Assembly: GCF_003412465.1 (NCBI RefSeq)
Contig: NZ_QTJV01000004.1
Span: 186,001-250,000, forward strand
Source: Chitinophaga silvisoli
GTDB taxonomy: Bacteria; Bacteroidota; Bacteroidia; Chitinophagales; Chitinophagaceae
Reading direction: 5' to 3'
Length of the DNA stretch: 64,000 bases
Shown here: positions 50,820 to 59,340 of the stretch, piece after piece
Position numbering within the stretch: the stretch's first letter is position 1
How the letters are laid out: every line of letters begins with the position of its first letter
Program-made: the position numbers and the translations under genes
Notes under the pieces: generated by a model
What the model was told of the DNA's origin: nothing
Database searches by the model: none
Seen by the model: the letters and a program-made list of their open reading frames with translations, nothing else

Positions 50820-51818
50820 TCAGTAGTAATTAATGCCGATGAGTTTTCTCGCTTCATGCAAAGTCTGTGCCGCACTTTCCCTTGCTTTCTCCGCACCGTG
50901 CTTCATGATCTTGTTCAGGTAAGTCTGATCTTCCTGTAAGGATTTAGCTTTTTCGCGGATAGGGGCAATAAATTTCACCATGTCCTCGCCTAACTGCTTT
51001 TTCATATCACCATAGCGGATGCTGCCATCCTCGAATGTTTTCTTAAAGTGTTCGATTACATCCGGGGTGGATACCAGGTCCATAAGGCTGAAAAGGTTTT
51101 TCACTGCTTCGGGCATACTGCCATCTTCTTCTTTACCGGTGGCTGACTTAGCTTTGCTCATTTTTTTGATGATCAGGTCATCGCTGTCAGAAAGGTATAA
51201 GGTAGCCATCTGGTTCTCGCTCTTACTCATTTTACCCTCACCATCCAGGCTTGGAATTCTGATCAGGTCATCGCCGAAGTTAAATGGCACCGGCTCAGGG
51301 AATAACTGGCCATAGCGCTTATTGAAACGCTGTGCATAGTTGCGGGCCATCTCCAGGTGTTGTTCCTGGTCTTTACCTACAGGTACCTTTACACCACGAT
51401 GCACGAGGATATCGGCACTCATGAGTACGGGATAAGTGAGCAGGCCGGCATTTACGTTGTCGGGGTTCAGGCGTACCTTATCCTTGAATGTAGGTACTTT
51501 TTCCAGCTCGCCTTTGTAAGCTAACATGTTGAGCAGCAGGTATAATTCTGCAATCTCAGGGATATCGCTCTGTACATAAAGCGATACTTTTTCCGGGTCG
51601 AGGCCCGAAGCTATATTTTCTGCCAGTACGCGGTAAACGTTGCCACGCAGGTCTTTGGGATCAGGATGGGTTGTCAGGGAATGCCAGTCTGCTACGAAAA
51701 AATAACAGTTATAGGCTTCCTGCATCTTTACATAATTGCGGATTGCGCCGAAATAATTGCCTAAGTGTAAAAATCCGGTAGAGCGGATACCGCTTACTAC
51801 TATCTCTTTGTTTGCCAT
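50820..51818 (-). CDS. trpS: Tryptophanyl-tRNA synthetase
   Basis: A class I synthetase of 332 residues, the normal bacterial length. The HIGH-type motif is HLGNYFG (18-24). KMSKS is intact at 196-200 (GEGKMSKSEN). Tryptophan-pocket residues near FVADWHSLT (41-49) and SADILVHRGVKVPVGKDQEQHLE are as in the family. The ATG at 51818 is preferred over a TTG four codons earlier. The gene is divergent from gatC, and two strong hairpins (51882-51923 and 51933-51958) lie in the intergenic region in its leader. No tryptophan codon run marks an attenuator. Confidence 0.97.
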   Translation of the reverse strand: MANKEIVVSGIRSTGFLHLGNYFGAIRNYVKMQEAYNCYFFVADWHSLTTHPDPKDLRGNVYRVLAENIASGLDPEKVSLYVQSDIPEIAELYLLLNMLAYKGELEKVPTFKDKVRLNPDNVNAGLLTYPVLMSADILVHRGVKVPVGKDQEQHLEMARNYAQRFNKRYGQLFPEPVPFNFGDDLIRIPSLDGEGKMSKSENQMATLYLSDSDDLIIKKMSKAKSATGKEEDGSMPEAVKNLFSLMDLVSTPDVIEHFKKTFEDGSIRYGDMKKQLGEDMVKFIAPIREKAKSLQEDQTYLNKIMKHGAEKARESAAQTLHEARKLIGINYY

Positions 51819-51881
51819 AATGGGGTGCAATTTAGGAAATTCTTAGGAGCTACCCTGTGAGGGGACTGCATTTTCTTTCCA

Positions 51882-51923
51882 CCGAAAAACGGGCTTCCGC
51901 CTTCGGAAGAAGCCTGTTTTTCG
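51882..51923. promoter_or_regulatory. Long hairpin in the trpS leader
   Basis: A 16-bp stem with a single G-T pair, CCGAAAAACGGGCTTC / GAAGCCTGTTTTTCGG, and a loop that can itself pair. It lies 64-105 nt upstream of the trpS ATG. It has no gene end beside it, so it is not an ordinary terminator. It may be an attenuator for trpS or a mobile palindromic element. Confidence 0.5.
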
Positions 51924-51932
51924 GGACGGGGA

Positions 51933-51958
51933 ATTGCCTGTGGCCGGCCTAAGGCAAT
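51933..51958. repeat. 26-bp near-palindrome between trpS and gatC
   Basis: ATTGCCT-GT-GGCC / GGCC-TA-AGGCAAT, complementary in 22 of 26 positions and centred on GGCCGGCC. It lies 10 bp from the adjacent hairpin, and both are in a divergent promoter region. Confidence 0.6.
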
Positions 51959-52051
51959 ACCTGGCAGCGAATAATGATACTCTCTTTAGTATTTAGTAAC
52001 TTTAACGCCGGTTTAATAAATATTTCATTATCTTTTCATTTAATTTGAACT

Positions 52052-52342
52052 ATGGAAGTGAACGAACAACTGGTAGATCAGTTAGCAGACCTGGCAAGAC
52101 TTGAATTTACCCCGGAGGAAAAAACATCTATTCAGGGAGATCTCCAGCGAATGATCACCTTCGTGGAAAAACTGAATGAGCTAGACACCTCTGCGGTTCA
52201 GCCAATATTGCACATGACTGCCGATCGTAATGTGTACCGTGAGGATAAAGTAGTTCCTTCCATCACACGGGAAGAAGGCTTACAAAACGCACCTGCTGCC
52301 AATGATCAATACTTTAAAGTTCCTAAAGTGATCAAAAAGTAA
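52052..52342 (+). CDS. gatC: Asp-tRNA(Asn)/Glu-tRNA(Gln) amidotransferase subunit C
   Basis: A 96-residue GatC. It helps fold GatA and links GatA to GatB in the complex that makes Gln-tRNA and Asn-tRNA from mischarged tRNAs. The sequence has ADLARLEFTPEEKTSIQGDL (residues 12-31) and later VQPILHMTADRNVYREDKV, both typical, including the VxPxxH pattern. gatA and gatB are not nearby, so the operon is broken up here, as is common in Bacteroidota. A -7-like sequence TTAATTTG (one mismatch) lies just before the ATG. Confidence 0.95.
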   Translation: MEVNEQLVDQLADLARLEFTPEEKTSIQGDLQRMITFVEKLNELDTSAVQPILHMTADRNVYREDKVVPSITREEGLQNAPAANDQYFKVPKVIKK

Positions 52343-52402
52343 TCCTTATACCCATATAAAGGCACACATCAAGGAAATCATCTTGTATTTAATACTGTAC
52401 GT

Positions 52403-53116
52403 ATGCGCCCACATTCCGTCATCCATTTAGAAGAGATCCGTAAAAGCTATTTCATTGGTTCCAATGAGCTGCCCGTGCTGAAAGGTATAAACATGGACAT
52501 TTTTAAAAATGAATATGTCGCCCTCATGGGCCCTTCCGGTTCCGGAAAGTCTACCCTTATGAATATGCTGGGGGCACTCGATACCCCTACCAGCGGAAAA
52601 TACATTCTGAATGGCCATGACGTGAGCCAGATGGAAGATGACGACCTGGCGAGAGTGCGGAATAAAGAAATAGGTTTCGTATTCCAGCAGTTTAACCTCA
52701 TGCCACGCCTCACCGCCTATGAAAATGTGGCTGTGCCGCTGATTTATGCGGGTATCGGCAAAAAAGAAAGAGAGGAAAAAGCTATCTATATGCTGGAGAA
52801 GGTCGGTCTGGGGCAGCGTTATAAACATAAGCCCAACGAGCTCTCCGGTGGTCAGTGTCAGCGTGTGGCGATTGCCCGTGCCCTGGTGAATGACCCTTCC
52901 CTGATCCTGGCGGATGAGCCGACAGGAAACCTTGATACCAAAACCTCTGTGGAAATCATGGAGATTTTTGGGCAGATCCATGCCTCAGGCAATACTGTTG
53001 TACTCGTTACCCATGAGGAGGATATTGCCGCGCATGCCAGGAGGATTGTTCGTCTCAGAGATGGTCTGATTGAATCAGATAAGTCTGTAGAGGATAGTCT
53101 TCTGGTGAAGGCGTAA
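52403..53116 (+). CDS. ABC transporter ATP-binding protein (LolD/MacB class), orphan
   Basis: A 237-residue nucleotide-binding subunit. Walker A GPSGSGKS (43-50), Q-loop [12 protein letters not shown], signature [15 protein letters not shown] (147-161), Walker [10 protein letters not shown], and H-loop [15 protein letters not shown]. The Cys after LSGGQ replaces the usual Gln. The family serves lipoprotein release (LolD) or macrolide/lipopeptide export (MacB). No permease is present in the window. It lies downstream of gatC, and the cobalamin adenosyltransferase gene faces it. It may pair with a permease elsewhere. Confidence 0.93.
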   Translation: MRPHSVIHLEEIRKSYFIGSNELPVLKGINMDIFKNEYVALMGPSGSGKSTLMNMLGALDTPTSGKYILNGHDVSQMEDDDLARVRNKEIGFVFQQFNLMPRLTAYENVAVPLIYAGIGKKEREEKAIYMLEKVGLGQRYKHKPNELSGGQCQRVAIARALVNDPSLILADEPTGNLDTKTSVEIMEIFGQIHASGNTVVLVTHEEDIAAHARRIVRLRDGLIESDKSVEDSLLVKA

Positions 53117-53163
53117 TAGTATTCAGCCTGGAATAAAGCTCACTATTCGTTAATGACCGGGAT

Positions 53164-53727
53164 TTACACCCTCGGTGTCCACTTAATTTCTTCTATTTTC
53201 AACCGGTGACCTATCCATCTTGCCAACACGAAAAGATGATCGCTCAGCCGGTTTAAGTACTGCAGTACCAATGGTGCTATAAACTCTTCATTTTCCTGCA
53301 AACCCACACAAAGCCGCTCTGCCCTCCTGCATACACAACGGGCTATATGGGCCGTAGACACCGCCACATGGCCCCCGGGCAAAATGAAACTCTTCATTTC
53401 CGGCAGCTCCTCATTCATGTTATCAATACTGGCTTCCAGGGCTTCCACGTCCTTCTCATACAGGTCCGGAATACGCATTTTTATGTCCTTCTCAGGATCA
53501 CAGGCCAGCGAAGCACCCACCGTAAATAAACGGTCCTGTATTTCGCGCAGGAAAGTGACCATTTCAGGCTCTGTAGCCAGGTAGTCACTCACCAGTCCAA
53601 TATAAGAATTGAGCTCGTCTACAGTGCCATATGCATCAATGCGCAGGCTACTTTTAGAAACTTTAGTACCTCCGATCAGGGAGGTCTGTCCCTTATCACC
53701 GGTTTTGGTGTAAATCTTAAATGACAT
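53164..53727 (-). CDS. Cob(I)alamin adenosyltransferase, PduO type
   Basis: A 187-residue enzyme that transfers the 5'-deoxyadenosyl group of ATP to cob(I)alamin. The N-terminal ATP-binding motif is IYTKTGDKGQTSLIGG (residues 5-20). DAYGTVDELNSYIGL (31-45) and the C-terminal CVCRRAERLCVGL and LNRLSDHLFVLARW are all PduO-type ATR signatures. It lies 10 bp below the start codon region of the LolD-like gene on the same strand, so the two form a unit. It fits B12-dependent enzymes elsewhere in the genome. Confidence 0.95.
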   Translation of the reverse strand: MSFKIYTKTGDKGQTSLIGGTKVSKSSLRIDAYGTVDELNSYIGLVSDYLATEPEMVTFLREIQDRLFTVGASLACDPEKDIKMRIPDLYEKDVEALEASIDNMNEELPEMKSFILPGGHVAVSTAHIARCVCRRAERLCVGLQENEEFIAPLVLQYLNRLSDHLFVLARWIGHRLKIEEIKWTPRV

Positions 53728-53737
53728 AAGATGGGTT

Positions 53738-54388
53738 TTAGAGCATCTTCCCGTCCTTCATCACCAGCTGCCTGTCACTCAGGGGGGCCAGCTCTTCATT
53801 GTGGGTTACGATGATGAAAGTTTGCTGAAACTGGTCTCTCAGCTGGAAAAACAGCTGGTGCAGTTCCCGGGCATTGTGCGAATCCAGGTTACCGGTCGGC
53901 TCATCGGCCATCACGATATCCGGATTATTGATCAGGGCCCTGGCTACTGCCACCCTTTGTTGTTCACCTCCTGACAATTCATTGGGTTTATGATCGACCC
54001 GATGACCTAATCCCAGGGTTTCCAGCAAAAAAACGGCCCTTTTTTTGACCTCATTTTTGTTGTGACCGGCTATGAAACCGGGCACACAAACATTTTCTAT
54101 CGCGGTAAATTCAGGTAAAAGATGGTGGAACTGGAAAATAAATCCCATGTGCCGGTTACGGAAATCAGCCAGTGCATTGCCTTTGAGTGCTGTCAGGTTC
54201 ACATCATTCAGCCATACCTCCCCGGAGGTAGGCGTATCCAGGGTACCCAGAATGTGCAGCAGGGTACTTTTCCCGGCTCCGGAAGATCCTACGATGGTAA
54301 CGATCTCCCCTTTGTTCACAGTTACATCCACTCCCTTCAAAACGGGTAAGTTGGAATAATTTTTGGTAAGATTGCGTGCGGTCAGCAT
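53738..54388 (-). CDS. lolD: LolD-type ABC transporter ATP-binding protein
   Basis: A 216-residue ATPase. Walker A is GSSGAGKS (34-41), the signature is ELSGGEQQRVAVARAL, Walker B is ADEPTGNLD and the H-loop is IVTHNEELA. It resembles LolD, which powers transfer of lipoproteins from the inner membrane. The permeases (LolC/E) are not in the window. The ATG at 54388 starts MLTARNLTKNY; a GTG at 54409 would add seven residues. The cobalamin adenosyltransferase gene starts 10 bp downstream of its stop. The lolD symbol is a family-level call and a MacB-type role is possible. Confidence 0.85.
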   Translation of the reverse strand: MLTARNLTKNYSNLPVLKGVDVTVNKGEIVTIVGSSGAGKSTLLHILGTLDTPTSGEVWLNDVNLTALKGNALADFRNRHMGFIFQFHHLLPEFTAIENVCVPGFIAGHNKNEVKKRAVFLLETLGLGHRVDHKPNELSGGEQQRVAVARALINNPDIVMADEPTGNLDSHNARELHQLFFQLRDQFQQTFIIVTHNEELAPLSDRQLVMKDGKML

Positions 54389-54425
54389 ACTTGAATAAAA
54401 GTAATTCACCGTTAAGATAGTAATA

Positions 54426-54456
54426 GTTGTTTATTTCAAATTAAATAATACTTTTG
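54426..54456 (+). promoter_or_regulatory. DUF2795 gene promoter
   Basis: GTTG (54426-54429, 3 of 4 to TTTG), a 19-nt spacer and TACTTTTG (54449-54456, exact -7). The ATG is 33 nt from the box. Confidence 0.7.
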
Positions 54457-54488
54457 CCAAAATTTAAGACAGTAAAAATTTCAATAAC

Positions 54489-54710
54489 ATGTACTGGACC
54501 TTAGAATTAGCTTCATACCTGGAGGATGCTCCATGGCCAGCTACTAAAGACGAATTAATTGATTACGCCATCCGTTCCGGTGCACCAATTGAAGTGATTG
54601 AAAATCTTCAGGAACTGGAAGACGAAGGTGAAATTTACGAGGGAATAGAAGATATCTGGTCTGATTATCCGTCACAGGATGACTTCTTCTTTAATGAAGA
54701 CGAATATTAG
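54489..54710 (+). CDS. DUF2795-family small protein
   Basis: A 73-residue acidic protein (MYWTLELASYLEDAPWPATKDELIDYA, split after residue 20 here) that matches the short DUF2795 pattern of a helical pair with a PATK turn. The C-terminus is very acidic (SQDDFFFNEDEY). It is ubiquitous and highly conserved in Chitinophagaceae-type genomes, with no known function. It has its own promoter and terminator and is divergent from the LolD-like gene. Confidence 0.85.
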   Translation: MYWTLELASYLEDAPWPATKDELIDYAIRSGAPIEVIENLQELEDEGEIYEGIEDIWSDYPSQDDFFFNEDEY

Positions 54711-54767
54711 CGCATAGATATTCCATTTATTGTTGCCTCAGCAAATTTGCCTATGCTAAAAAATTTC

Positions 54768-54801
54768 AAGCCGCTCCTTCAATGAAGGACCGGCTTTTTT
54801 T
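54768..54801 (+). terminator. DUF2795 gene terminator
   Basis: A 13-bp stem with one mismatch, AAGCCGCTCCTTC / GAAGGACCGGCTT, a 3-nt loop and a run of T. Confidence 0.88.
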
Positions 54802-54941
54802 GTATTAATTTTCCCGGCAAAAATCGGCGCAAATCCGCGCCAGATAAAGCAGCTGCCATTTTTGTGGGATAGCATTCATTTGCAGGGAGATGGCTTCGGG
54901 CCGGGCGTAAAATCAGATTAAGCCACCCACCCTTTCTAAAA

Positions 54942-54990
54942 GAAAAAGCCGTGAAAATGAATAATTGCTTACTCACTTTCACGGCTATTA
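54942..54990 (-). terminator. fabI terminator
   Basis: A 10-bp stem, AGCCGTGAAA / TTTCACGGCT, with a 20-nt loop; the minus strand continues TTTTTCTTTT. It is just below the fabI stop at 55009. Confidence 0.8.
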
Positions 54991-55008
54991 TTTTCAGATC
55001 GTACTATT

Positions 55009-55821
55009 TTATTTTTCCATCTGCAGCATCACATCCATTGTTACACCGGTAGAAGAGAAGCCACCGTCATGGAACAGGTTCTGCATGGTCACCATTCTTG
55101 TCAGATCAGAGAACAGTGATACGGTATAGTCAGCACATTGTTTTGCAGATGCATTCCCCAATGGACTCATTTTCTCTGCATAGTTGATGAAACCATCAAA
55201 TCCTTTCACACCGCTACCGGCAGTAGTACGGGTAGGTGACTGAGAGATGGTATTGATACGTACTTTCTTACTGATACCATAATGGTAACCGAAGCTCCGT
55301 GCTACTGATTCCAGCAATGCTTTTGCATCAGCCATTTCGCTGTAGTCAGGGAATACACGCTGTGCAGCGATGTAAGTCAGTGCTACTACAGATGCCCACT
55401 CATTCAGCGCATCCAGCTTATAAGCTGTTTGCAGCACACGGTGAAGGGACATTGCTGAGATATCGAATGTTTTATGGGAGAAGTCGTAGTCGAGGTCAGT
55501 ATAAGGCTTTCCCTTACGCACGTTGAGGCTCATACCTACAGAGTGCAGTACGAAATCTATTTTACCGCCAAAATGCTCCATGGATTTAGTGAACAGATTG
55601 TTCAGGTCTTCAAGGCTGGTCACATCCGCTGGTATGACAGGGGCGTTGGTAATTTCCGCCAGTTTATTGATCTCCCCCATACGTAAAGCGATAGGTGCAT
55701 TTGTCAACACGATTTCAGCGCCCTCTTCCACACAGCGAAGTGCAGTTGCCCAGGCAATGGAATTTTCATCCAATGCACCAAATATGATACCCTTCTTTCC
55801 TTTTAATAAGTTATAAGCCAT
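55009..55821 (-). CDS. fabI: Enoyl-ACP reductase (NADH), FabI
   Basis: A 270-residue short-chain dehydrogenase that does the last reduction in fatty acid elongation. The FabI catalytic spacing is Tyr160-N6-Lys167 in FPDYSEMADAKALLE. The nucleotide-binding start is KGKKGIIFGALDENSIAWA (6-24). SVGMSLNVRKG and SQSPTRTTAGSG are also typical. The ATG at 55821 is chosen over a TTG at 55845. A -7 box (TATTTTTG) at 55850-55843 supports it. It is monocistronic. Confidence 0.96.
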   Translation of the reverse strand: MAYNLLKGKKGIIFGALDENSIAWATALRCVEEGAEIVLTNAPIALRMGEINKLAEITNAPVIPADVTSLEDLNNLFTKSMEHFGGKIDFVLHSVGMSLNVRKGKPYTDLDYDFSHKTFDISAMSLHRVLQTAYKLDALNEWASVVALTYIAAQRVFPDYSEMADAKALLESVARSFGYHYGISKKVRINTISQSPTRTTAGSGVKGFDGFINYAEKMSPLGNASAKQCADYTVSLFSDLTRMVTMQNLFHDGGFSSTGVTMDVMLQMEK

Positions 55822-55842
55822 TGGGTTGATAATTATTTTGGG

Positions 55843-55850
55843 CAAAAATA
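55843..55850 (-). promoter_or_regulatory. fabI -7 box
   Basis: TATTTTTG on the minus strand, an exact TAnnTTTG match 21 nt before the ATG. The -33 site is weak. Confidence 0.6.
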
Positions 55851-55947
55851 GGCGTTATAGTTGAAAAAAAAAGATTAATTGATTGGGATAGATCGGCCTG
55901 CGGCAGCATGGAAAATCTTTTTTCTCCAATGGGGTATTTTCTTTGCT

Positions 55948-55995
55948 AAAAAAGGAACCGGATTCTTTATTTCAAAGAATCCGGTTCCTTTGTAT
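55948..55995 (-). terminator. recN terminator
   Basis: A perfect 18-bp stem, AAAGGAACCGGATTCTTT / AAAGAATCCGGTTCCTTT, with a 5-nt loop. It lies 28 bp after the recN stop. It is the strongest terminator in the window. Confidence 0.93.
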
Positions 55996-56019
55996 AAATA
56001 TTTTCGATTGCTATTCTCT

Positions 56020-57669
56020 TTACTTCACCAACTCTCTTGCGTTCTCCAACGCTGCGGCCGTTGGCTTCTCCCCGCTCATCATCTGCGCGATATGATTGAT
56101 CCGCTCCTCCCTCGTCAGCAATCGTACATTCGTTGTCACCTTGCCGGACTTCATATCTTTAAACACAAAATAATGGGCATCCGCCTTGCCCGCAATCTGC
56201 GGCTGATGGGTGATACAGATGATCTGGTGTCCCTTTGCCATACCTTCCATGATGAAGCTGACCTGACGCGCTGCCTCTCCTGAAATCCCTGTATCTATCT
56301 CATCGAAGATCAGTGTAGGCAAGGCTACCGACTGTGCTACCAGCGATTTGATACACAGCATCAGCCTGCTCAGTTCACCACCGGAAGCCACTTTCCGGAT
56401 TGGGGCAAAATTGCCGCTCTTATTCGCATCAAATAAAAACTCAATGGTGTCCTGTCCAAACTGGTTCAGCGCTCCTTTCGTGATCGCTGCCTTTAGCCTG
56501 GCATTTGGCATACCTACCTGGGCCAGCAAAGCATTTACAGATTTCTCAAACGGTACTGCCGCTTTTTCACGACCTGCTGTTATTGCTGCCGCCTGTGCCA
56601 GTAACCTGCCCTGCAAGGTTTCCAGTTCCTTTTCCAGGCCTTCCAGTTTTTCGTCGAGGTTCAGTACGCCATCTACTTTCACTGCCAGTTCTTCCTGGAT
56701 AGCCAGCAGTTCAGTTGTGGTTTGTACCGCATGTTTTTTCAGCAACCTGTAGCCAAGGGATAAACGTTCGTTCAGGTGTTCCAGTCTTGCGCCATCCGTT
56801 TGTACCTGGTCATTCATATGCCCGATTTCCCCGGTGATATCCTGGAGTTCTACATATGCCGATTGCAGTCGGGCGGCAATGCCCGGTGCATCCTTATGAA
56901 AATTAGAGAGGCCTTGTACTGAAGACTGAATCTGTTTCAGCTGCTGCAATAAGGGTTGCTCATCTTCCTTGAGCTGGAAATAAACCCTGCTCAGGGTATT
57001 CCTGATTTCCTCTGCATGACTCAGTACTTTCAGCTCCGCATCCAGTTCCTCTATTTCATTCGGTACGAAGCTGGCATCTGTCAGTTCATCCAGCAGGAAT
57101 TTATTATAATCCAGTTCTTTATTCGCGTTGTTGCGCAGGTCATGCAGTTGTTTCAGTTCACGCTGTACGGCTACATACCTGCTATAGCCCTGCTGATATT
57201 GTTGGAGGGGTGCAGGTTGGTTCACCAGGGCATCCAGTACCTCCCGCTGAAAATCGGACTTTTCCAGTTCCAGGGTATCGAACTGCTGATGCAGGTCTAC
57301 CAGGTACTGGCTTAGTTCATGGAGCTGAGACAGGTTTACCGGTGTATCGTTAATGAATGCACGCGACTTTCCGGCAGTGCTGATCTCGCGGCGGATGATC
57401 AGCTGGTCTTCCAGGTCCAGTTCATGCTGCTGGAAAAATTCTGCTACCTGCGATTTCTTCACTTTAAAATTCCCCTCTATTACACATTTATTATCCTTGT
57501 TGTGCAATACTCCCGGATCTGCTCGTTCGCCAAGTATCAATGACAATGCGCCCAGCAGGATAGATTTACCTGCACCTGTTTCTCCCGTGATGACATTCAG
57601 GCTTCCGGAAAAATCTACTTCCAGCTGTTCAATAATAGCGTAGTTCTTAATTGTTAGTTTTTGTAGCAT
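56020..57669 (-). CDS. recN: DNA repair protein RecN
   Basis: A 549-residue SMC-like ATPase that works in double-strand break repair. Walker A is GETGAGKS (29-36). The head halves are joined by a coiled coil (about 150-360). The C-terminal half holds ASGGELSRLML (signature) and the Walker B segment FDEIDTGISG. The ITHQPQIAGKADAHY end is family-typical. Length is normal. It lies 60 bp downstream of the TPR gene on the same strand, so they may be read together. A near-consensus -7 box (TTAATTTG) sits in the gap. Confidence 0.95.
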   Translation of the reverse strand: MLQKLTIKNYAIIEQLEVDFSGSLNVITGETGAGKSILLGALSLILGERADPGVLHNKDNKCVIEGNFKVKKSQVAEFFQQHELDLEDQLIIRREISTAGKSRAFINDTPVNLSQLHELSQYLVDLHQQFDTLELEKSDFQREVLDALVNQPAPLQQYQQGYSRYVAVQRELKQLHDLRNNANKELDYNKFLLDELTDASFVPNEIEELDAELKVLSHAEEIRNTLSRVYFQLKEDEQPLLQQLKQIQSSVQGLSNFHKDAPGIAARLQSAYVELQDITGEIGHMNDQVQTDGARLEHLNERLSLGYRLLKKHAVQTTTELLAIQEELAVKVDGVLNLDEKLEGLEKELETLQGRLLAQAAAITAGREKAAVPFEKSVNALLAQVGMPNARLKAAITKGALNQFGQDTIEFLFDANKSGNFAPIRKVASGGELSRLMLCIKSLVAQSVALPTLIFDEIDTGISGEAARQVSFIMEGMAKGHQIICITHQPQIAGKADAHYFVFKDMKSGKVTTNVRLLTREERINHIAQMMSGEKPTAAALENARELVK

Positions 57670-57729
57670 ATGGGAAAATATTCCGCAAATTAAATTTCAC
57701 ATTACGAACTGTATCTGCGTAGCGAACCC

Positions 57730-59217
57730 TCAACCTCCGTTCAATCGCTGAATTCCGGCCTTTGCACGCTGATCCAGTGAGTTCTTATAATCATGTCCTT
57801 TCATGTCCAGACAAGTCTGATAACATTGTTGTGCTTTCACCTTGTCTTTTCTCTTTTCATAAATATAACCCATTTGCAGGGATGCTCTCGCAGCAAAATA
57901 TTCTGGTCTGTTAGCACCTGATTTTACGGTGACTTCGTACATGGCGATAGCGCTATCATCCATGCCCATTTCATCGTAAATCCTTCCCAGCCTGTAGGCA
58001 TATTCCAGCTTATCTTCCATTCGTGGATAGTCTGCCGCCTTCCTGGTCTGCAACATTTTCAGGGCTTCGTTGAAGAAACCTCCATCGCTGAGCAAACGGG
58101 CTTTCAGCAATACGGCATCCGGCCACTTACCGCTTTTGGCATCTTTAAGTGCCTGCTTATCAGCATCGGTTTCTGTATTTCCCCTGGTCAGGATTTGCGC
58201 CCGGTATTTGTTGGCAGCTTCCATGTTCCCATGCAGGTAATAATACCAGCTGAGGCGCTGAAGGCATTCCTTGAGATAGAATTTGCCCCTGAAGCTGTCG
58301 GTAAAGCGCTGGAGGTACACATTTGCATCTTCGTCCTGGCGGTCCAGTTTCAAGACTCCCCAGAGGTAGTTATTATATTTGATATCCAGGTAGCCACCGC
58401 TATCACTCCTTTCGGAAAGGGTTTTGATACCCAGTGCCGCTTTCTGATTGTTCATGGCAATATTCGCCACCATGAGGGCAAAGAGGTAGTTATTTTTCGT
58501 ATCCAGCTGATGTTTCTGGATGAATGTCCAGACATCTTCCGGTTTATTTTCAATGAACAGTTTCAGGTAGCAAAAATAATAAGAAGCTTCGGGCCGGAAT
58601 ATTAAGGCTATATCATTATTACTTTCAGCTGCCTGCTGTACCTGCCGCATACCTTCACGGATGTTCCCTTTCATGCCCAGGATATTTGAAATCCAGCGAT
58701 AGCCTTCGGGGATAGTACCGAATACTGCCTGCAGGGCACCTATCATCATGGTGTTTGGCTGGAACTGGGGAAACTTCCGCTGGTTGTCTTTGAACTGCAC
58801 AAATGCCTTCCTCACTTCCCATACGGCATCCCATTTTTCGCTGAACTTAATGCGGATCATGGCCCACTGAAAGCGGATCACGGCCTGGGTATACAGGTAG
58901 TAGGGGCTATTTTCCGGTCCCGATGCCAAAATATCCAGCCGCTGATCGCGCAGGTCTTTTCTTTTTGCATAGACAGCGGGATCTTCGTTGAAAAAGAGAT
59001 TGAAAAAGTCGATATAATTCTCGAGAAAGTAAGGTATCAGGTTATCGGGATGTTCCTTTTTTTCTGTTTCCAGCAGGGCGGTGCCTGCGGAGACCTTCAG
59101 TTGCATAATAGCATCATAGGCTTGCTGGCAGCGGGGATTAAAGTCATATACTTTTTGCCGGGCCACAGCAGGGAACATAAGAGTGAGAAATAATCCCAAC
59201 AGGAATATGGTACGCAT
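57730..59217 (-). CDS. Exported tetratricopeptide-repeat protein of unknown function
   Basis: A 495-residue protein with a signal peptide (MRTIFLLGLFLTLMFPAVA). The body is helical with TPR-like pairs throughout. The most regular are near the C-terminus (DDSAIAMYEVTVKSGANRPEYFAARASLQ, split at position 20 here, and KAQQCYQTCLDMKG). Several aromatic pairs in the middle (SYYFCYLKLF, YYYLHGNMEAANKY) also suit TPRs. No catalytic motif is visible. It lies 60 bp above recN. The ATG at 59217 sits 5 nt from an exact -7 box, so its mRNA should be leaderless. Confidence 0.8.
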   Translation of the reverse strand: MRTIFLLGLFLTLMFPAVARQKVYDFNPRCQQAYDAIMQLKVSAGTALLETEKKEHPDNLIPYFLENYIDFFNLFFNEDPAVYAKRKDLRDQRLDILASGPENSPYYLYTQAVIRFQWAMIRIKFSEKWDAVWEVRKAFVQFKDNQRKFPQFQPNTMMIGALQAVFGTIPEGYRWISNILGMKGNIREGMRQVQQAAESNNDIALIFRPEASYYFCYLKLFIENKPEDVWTFIQKHQLDTKNNYLFALMVANIAMNNQKAALGIKTLSERSDSGGYLDIKYNNYLWGVLKLDRQDEDANVYLQRFTDSFRGKFYLKECLQRLSWYYYLHGNMEAANKYRAQILTRGNTETDADKQALKDAKSGKWPDAVLLKARLLSDGGFFNEALKMLQTRKAADYPRMEDKLEYAYRLGRIYDEMGMDDSAIAMYEVTVKSGANRPEYFAARASLQMGYIYEKRKDKVKAQQCYQTCLDMKGHDYKNSLDQRAKAGIQRLNGG

Positions 59218-59222
59218 GGAAA

Positions 59223-59255
59223 CAAATATATTTACAATGCCGGCTTTACGTCAAA
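59223..59255 (-). promoter_or_regulatory. Promoter of the TPR gene, leaderless transcript
   Basis: On the minus strand TTTG (59255-59252), a 21-nt spacer and TATATTTG (59230-59223, exact -7). Only 5 nt (TTTCC) separate the box from the ATG at 59217. Confidence 0.7.
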
Positions 59256-59280
59256 TTCCAAACCAAAAACGACTGCAATG

Positions 59281-59315
59281 AAAAAAGGTTGTACCGAACG
59301 ATACAACCCTTTTCA
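59281..59315 (-). terminator. Zinc-ribbon/Nif3 operon terminator
   Basis: An 11-bp stem with AAAAGGTTGTA on the left, and TACAACC followed by CTTTT on the right, with a loop of about 8 nt. It lies 26 bp below the zinc-ribbon gene. Confidence 0.8.
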
Positions 59316-59340
59316 AAATTATTCCTGGTATTACTAACTA

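Larger units (their letters stand above)
54711..55008. other. Gap of 298 bp between DUF2795 and fabI
   Basis: It holds the DUF2795 terminator (54768-54801) and the fabI terminator (54942-54990). Between them, at about 54803-54940, I see nothing beyond a G/C-rich patch (CCGGCAAAAATCGGCGC and similar). No gene is apparent. Confidence 0.6.

Noticed and set aside
54779..54982. A 67-residue open frame on the minus strand between the DUF2795 and fabI genes
   Set aside because: It overlaps both terminators and has no recognisable domain.
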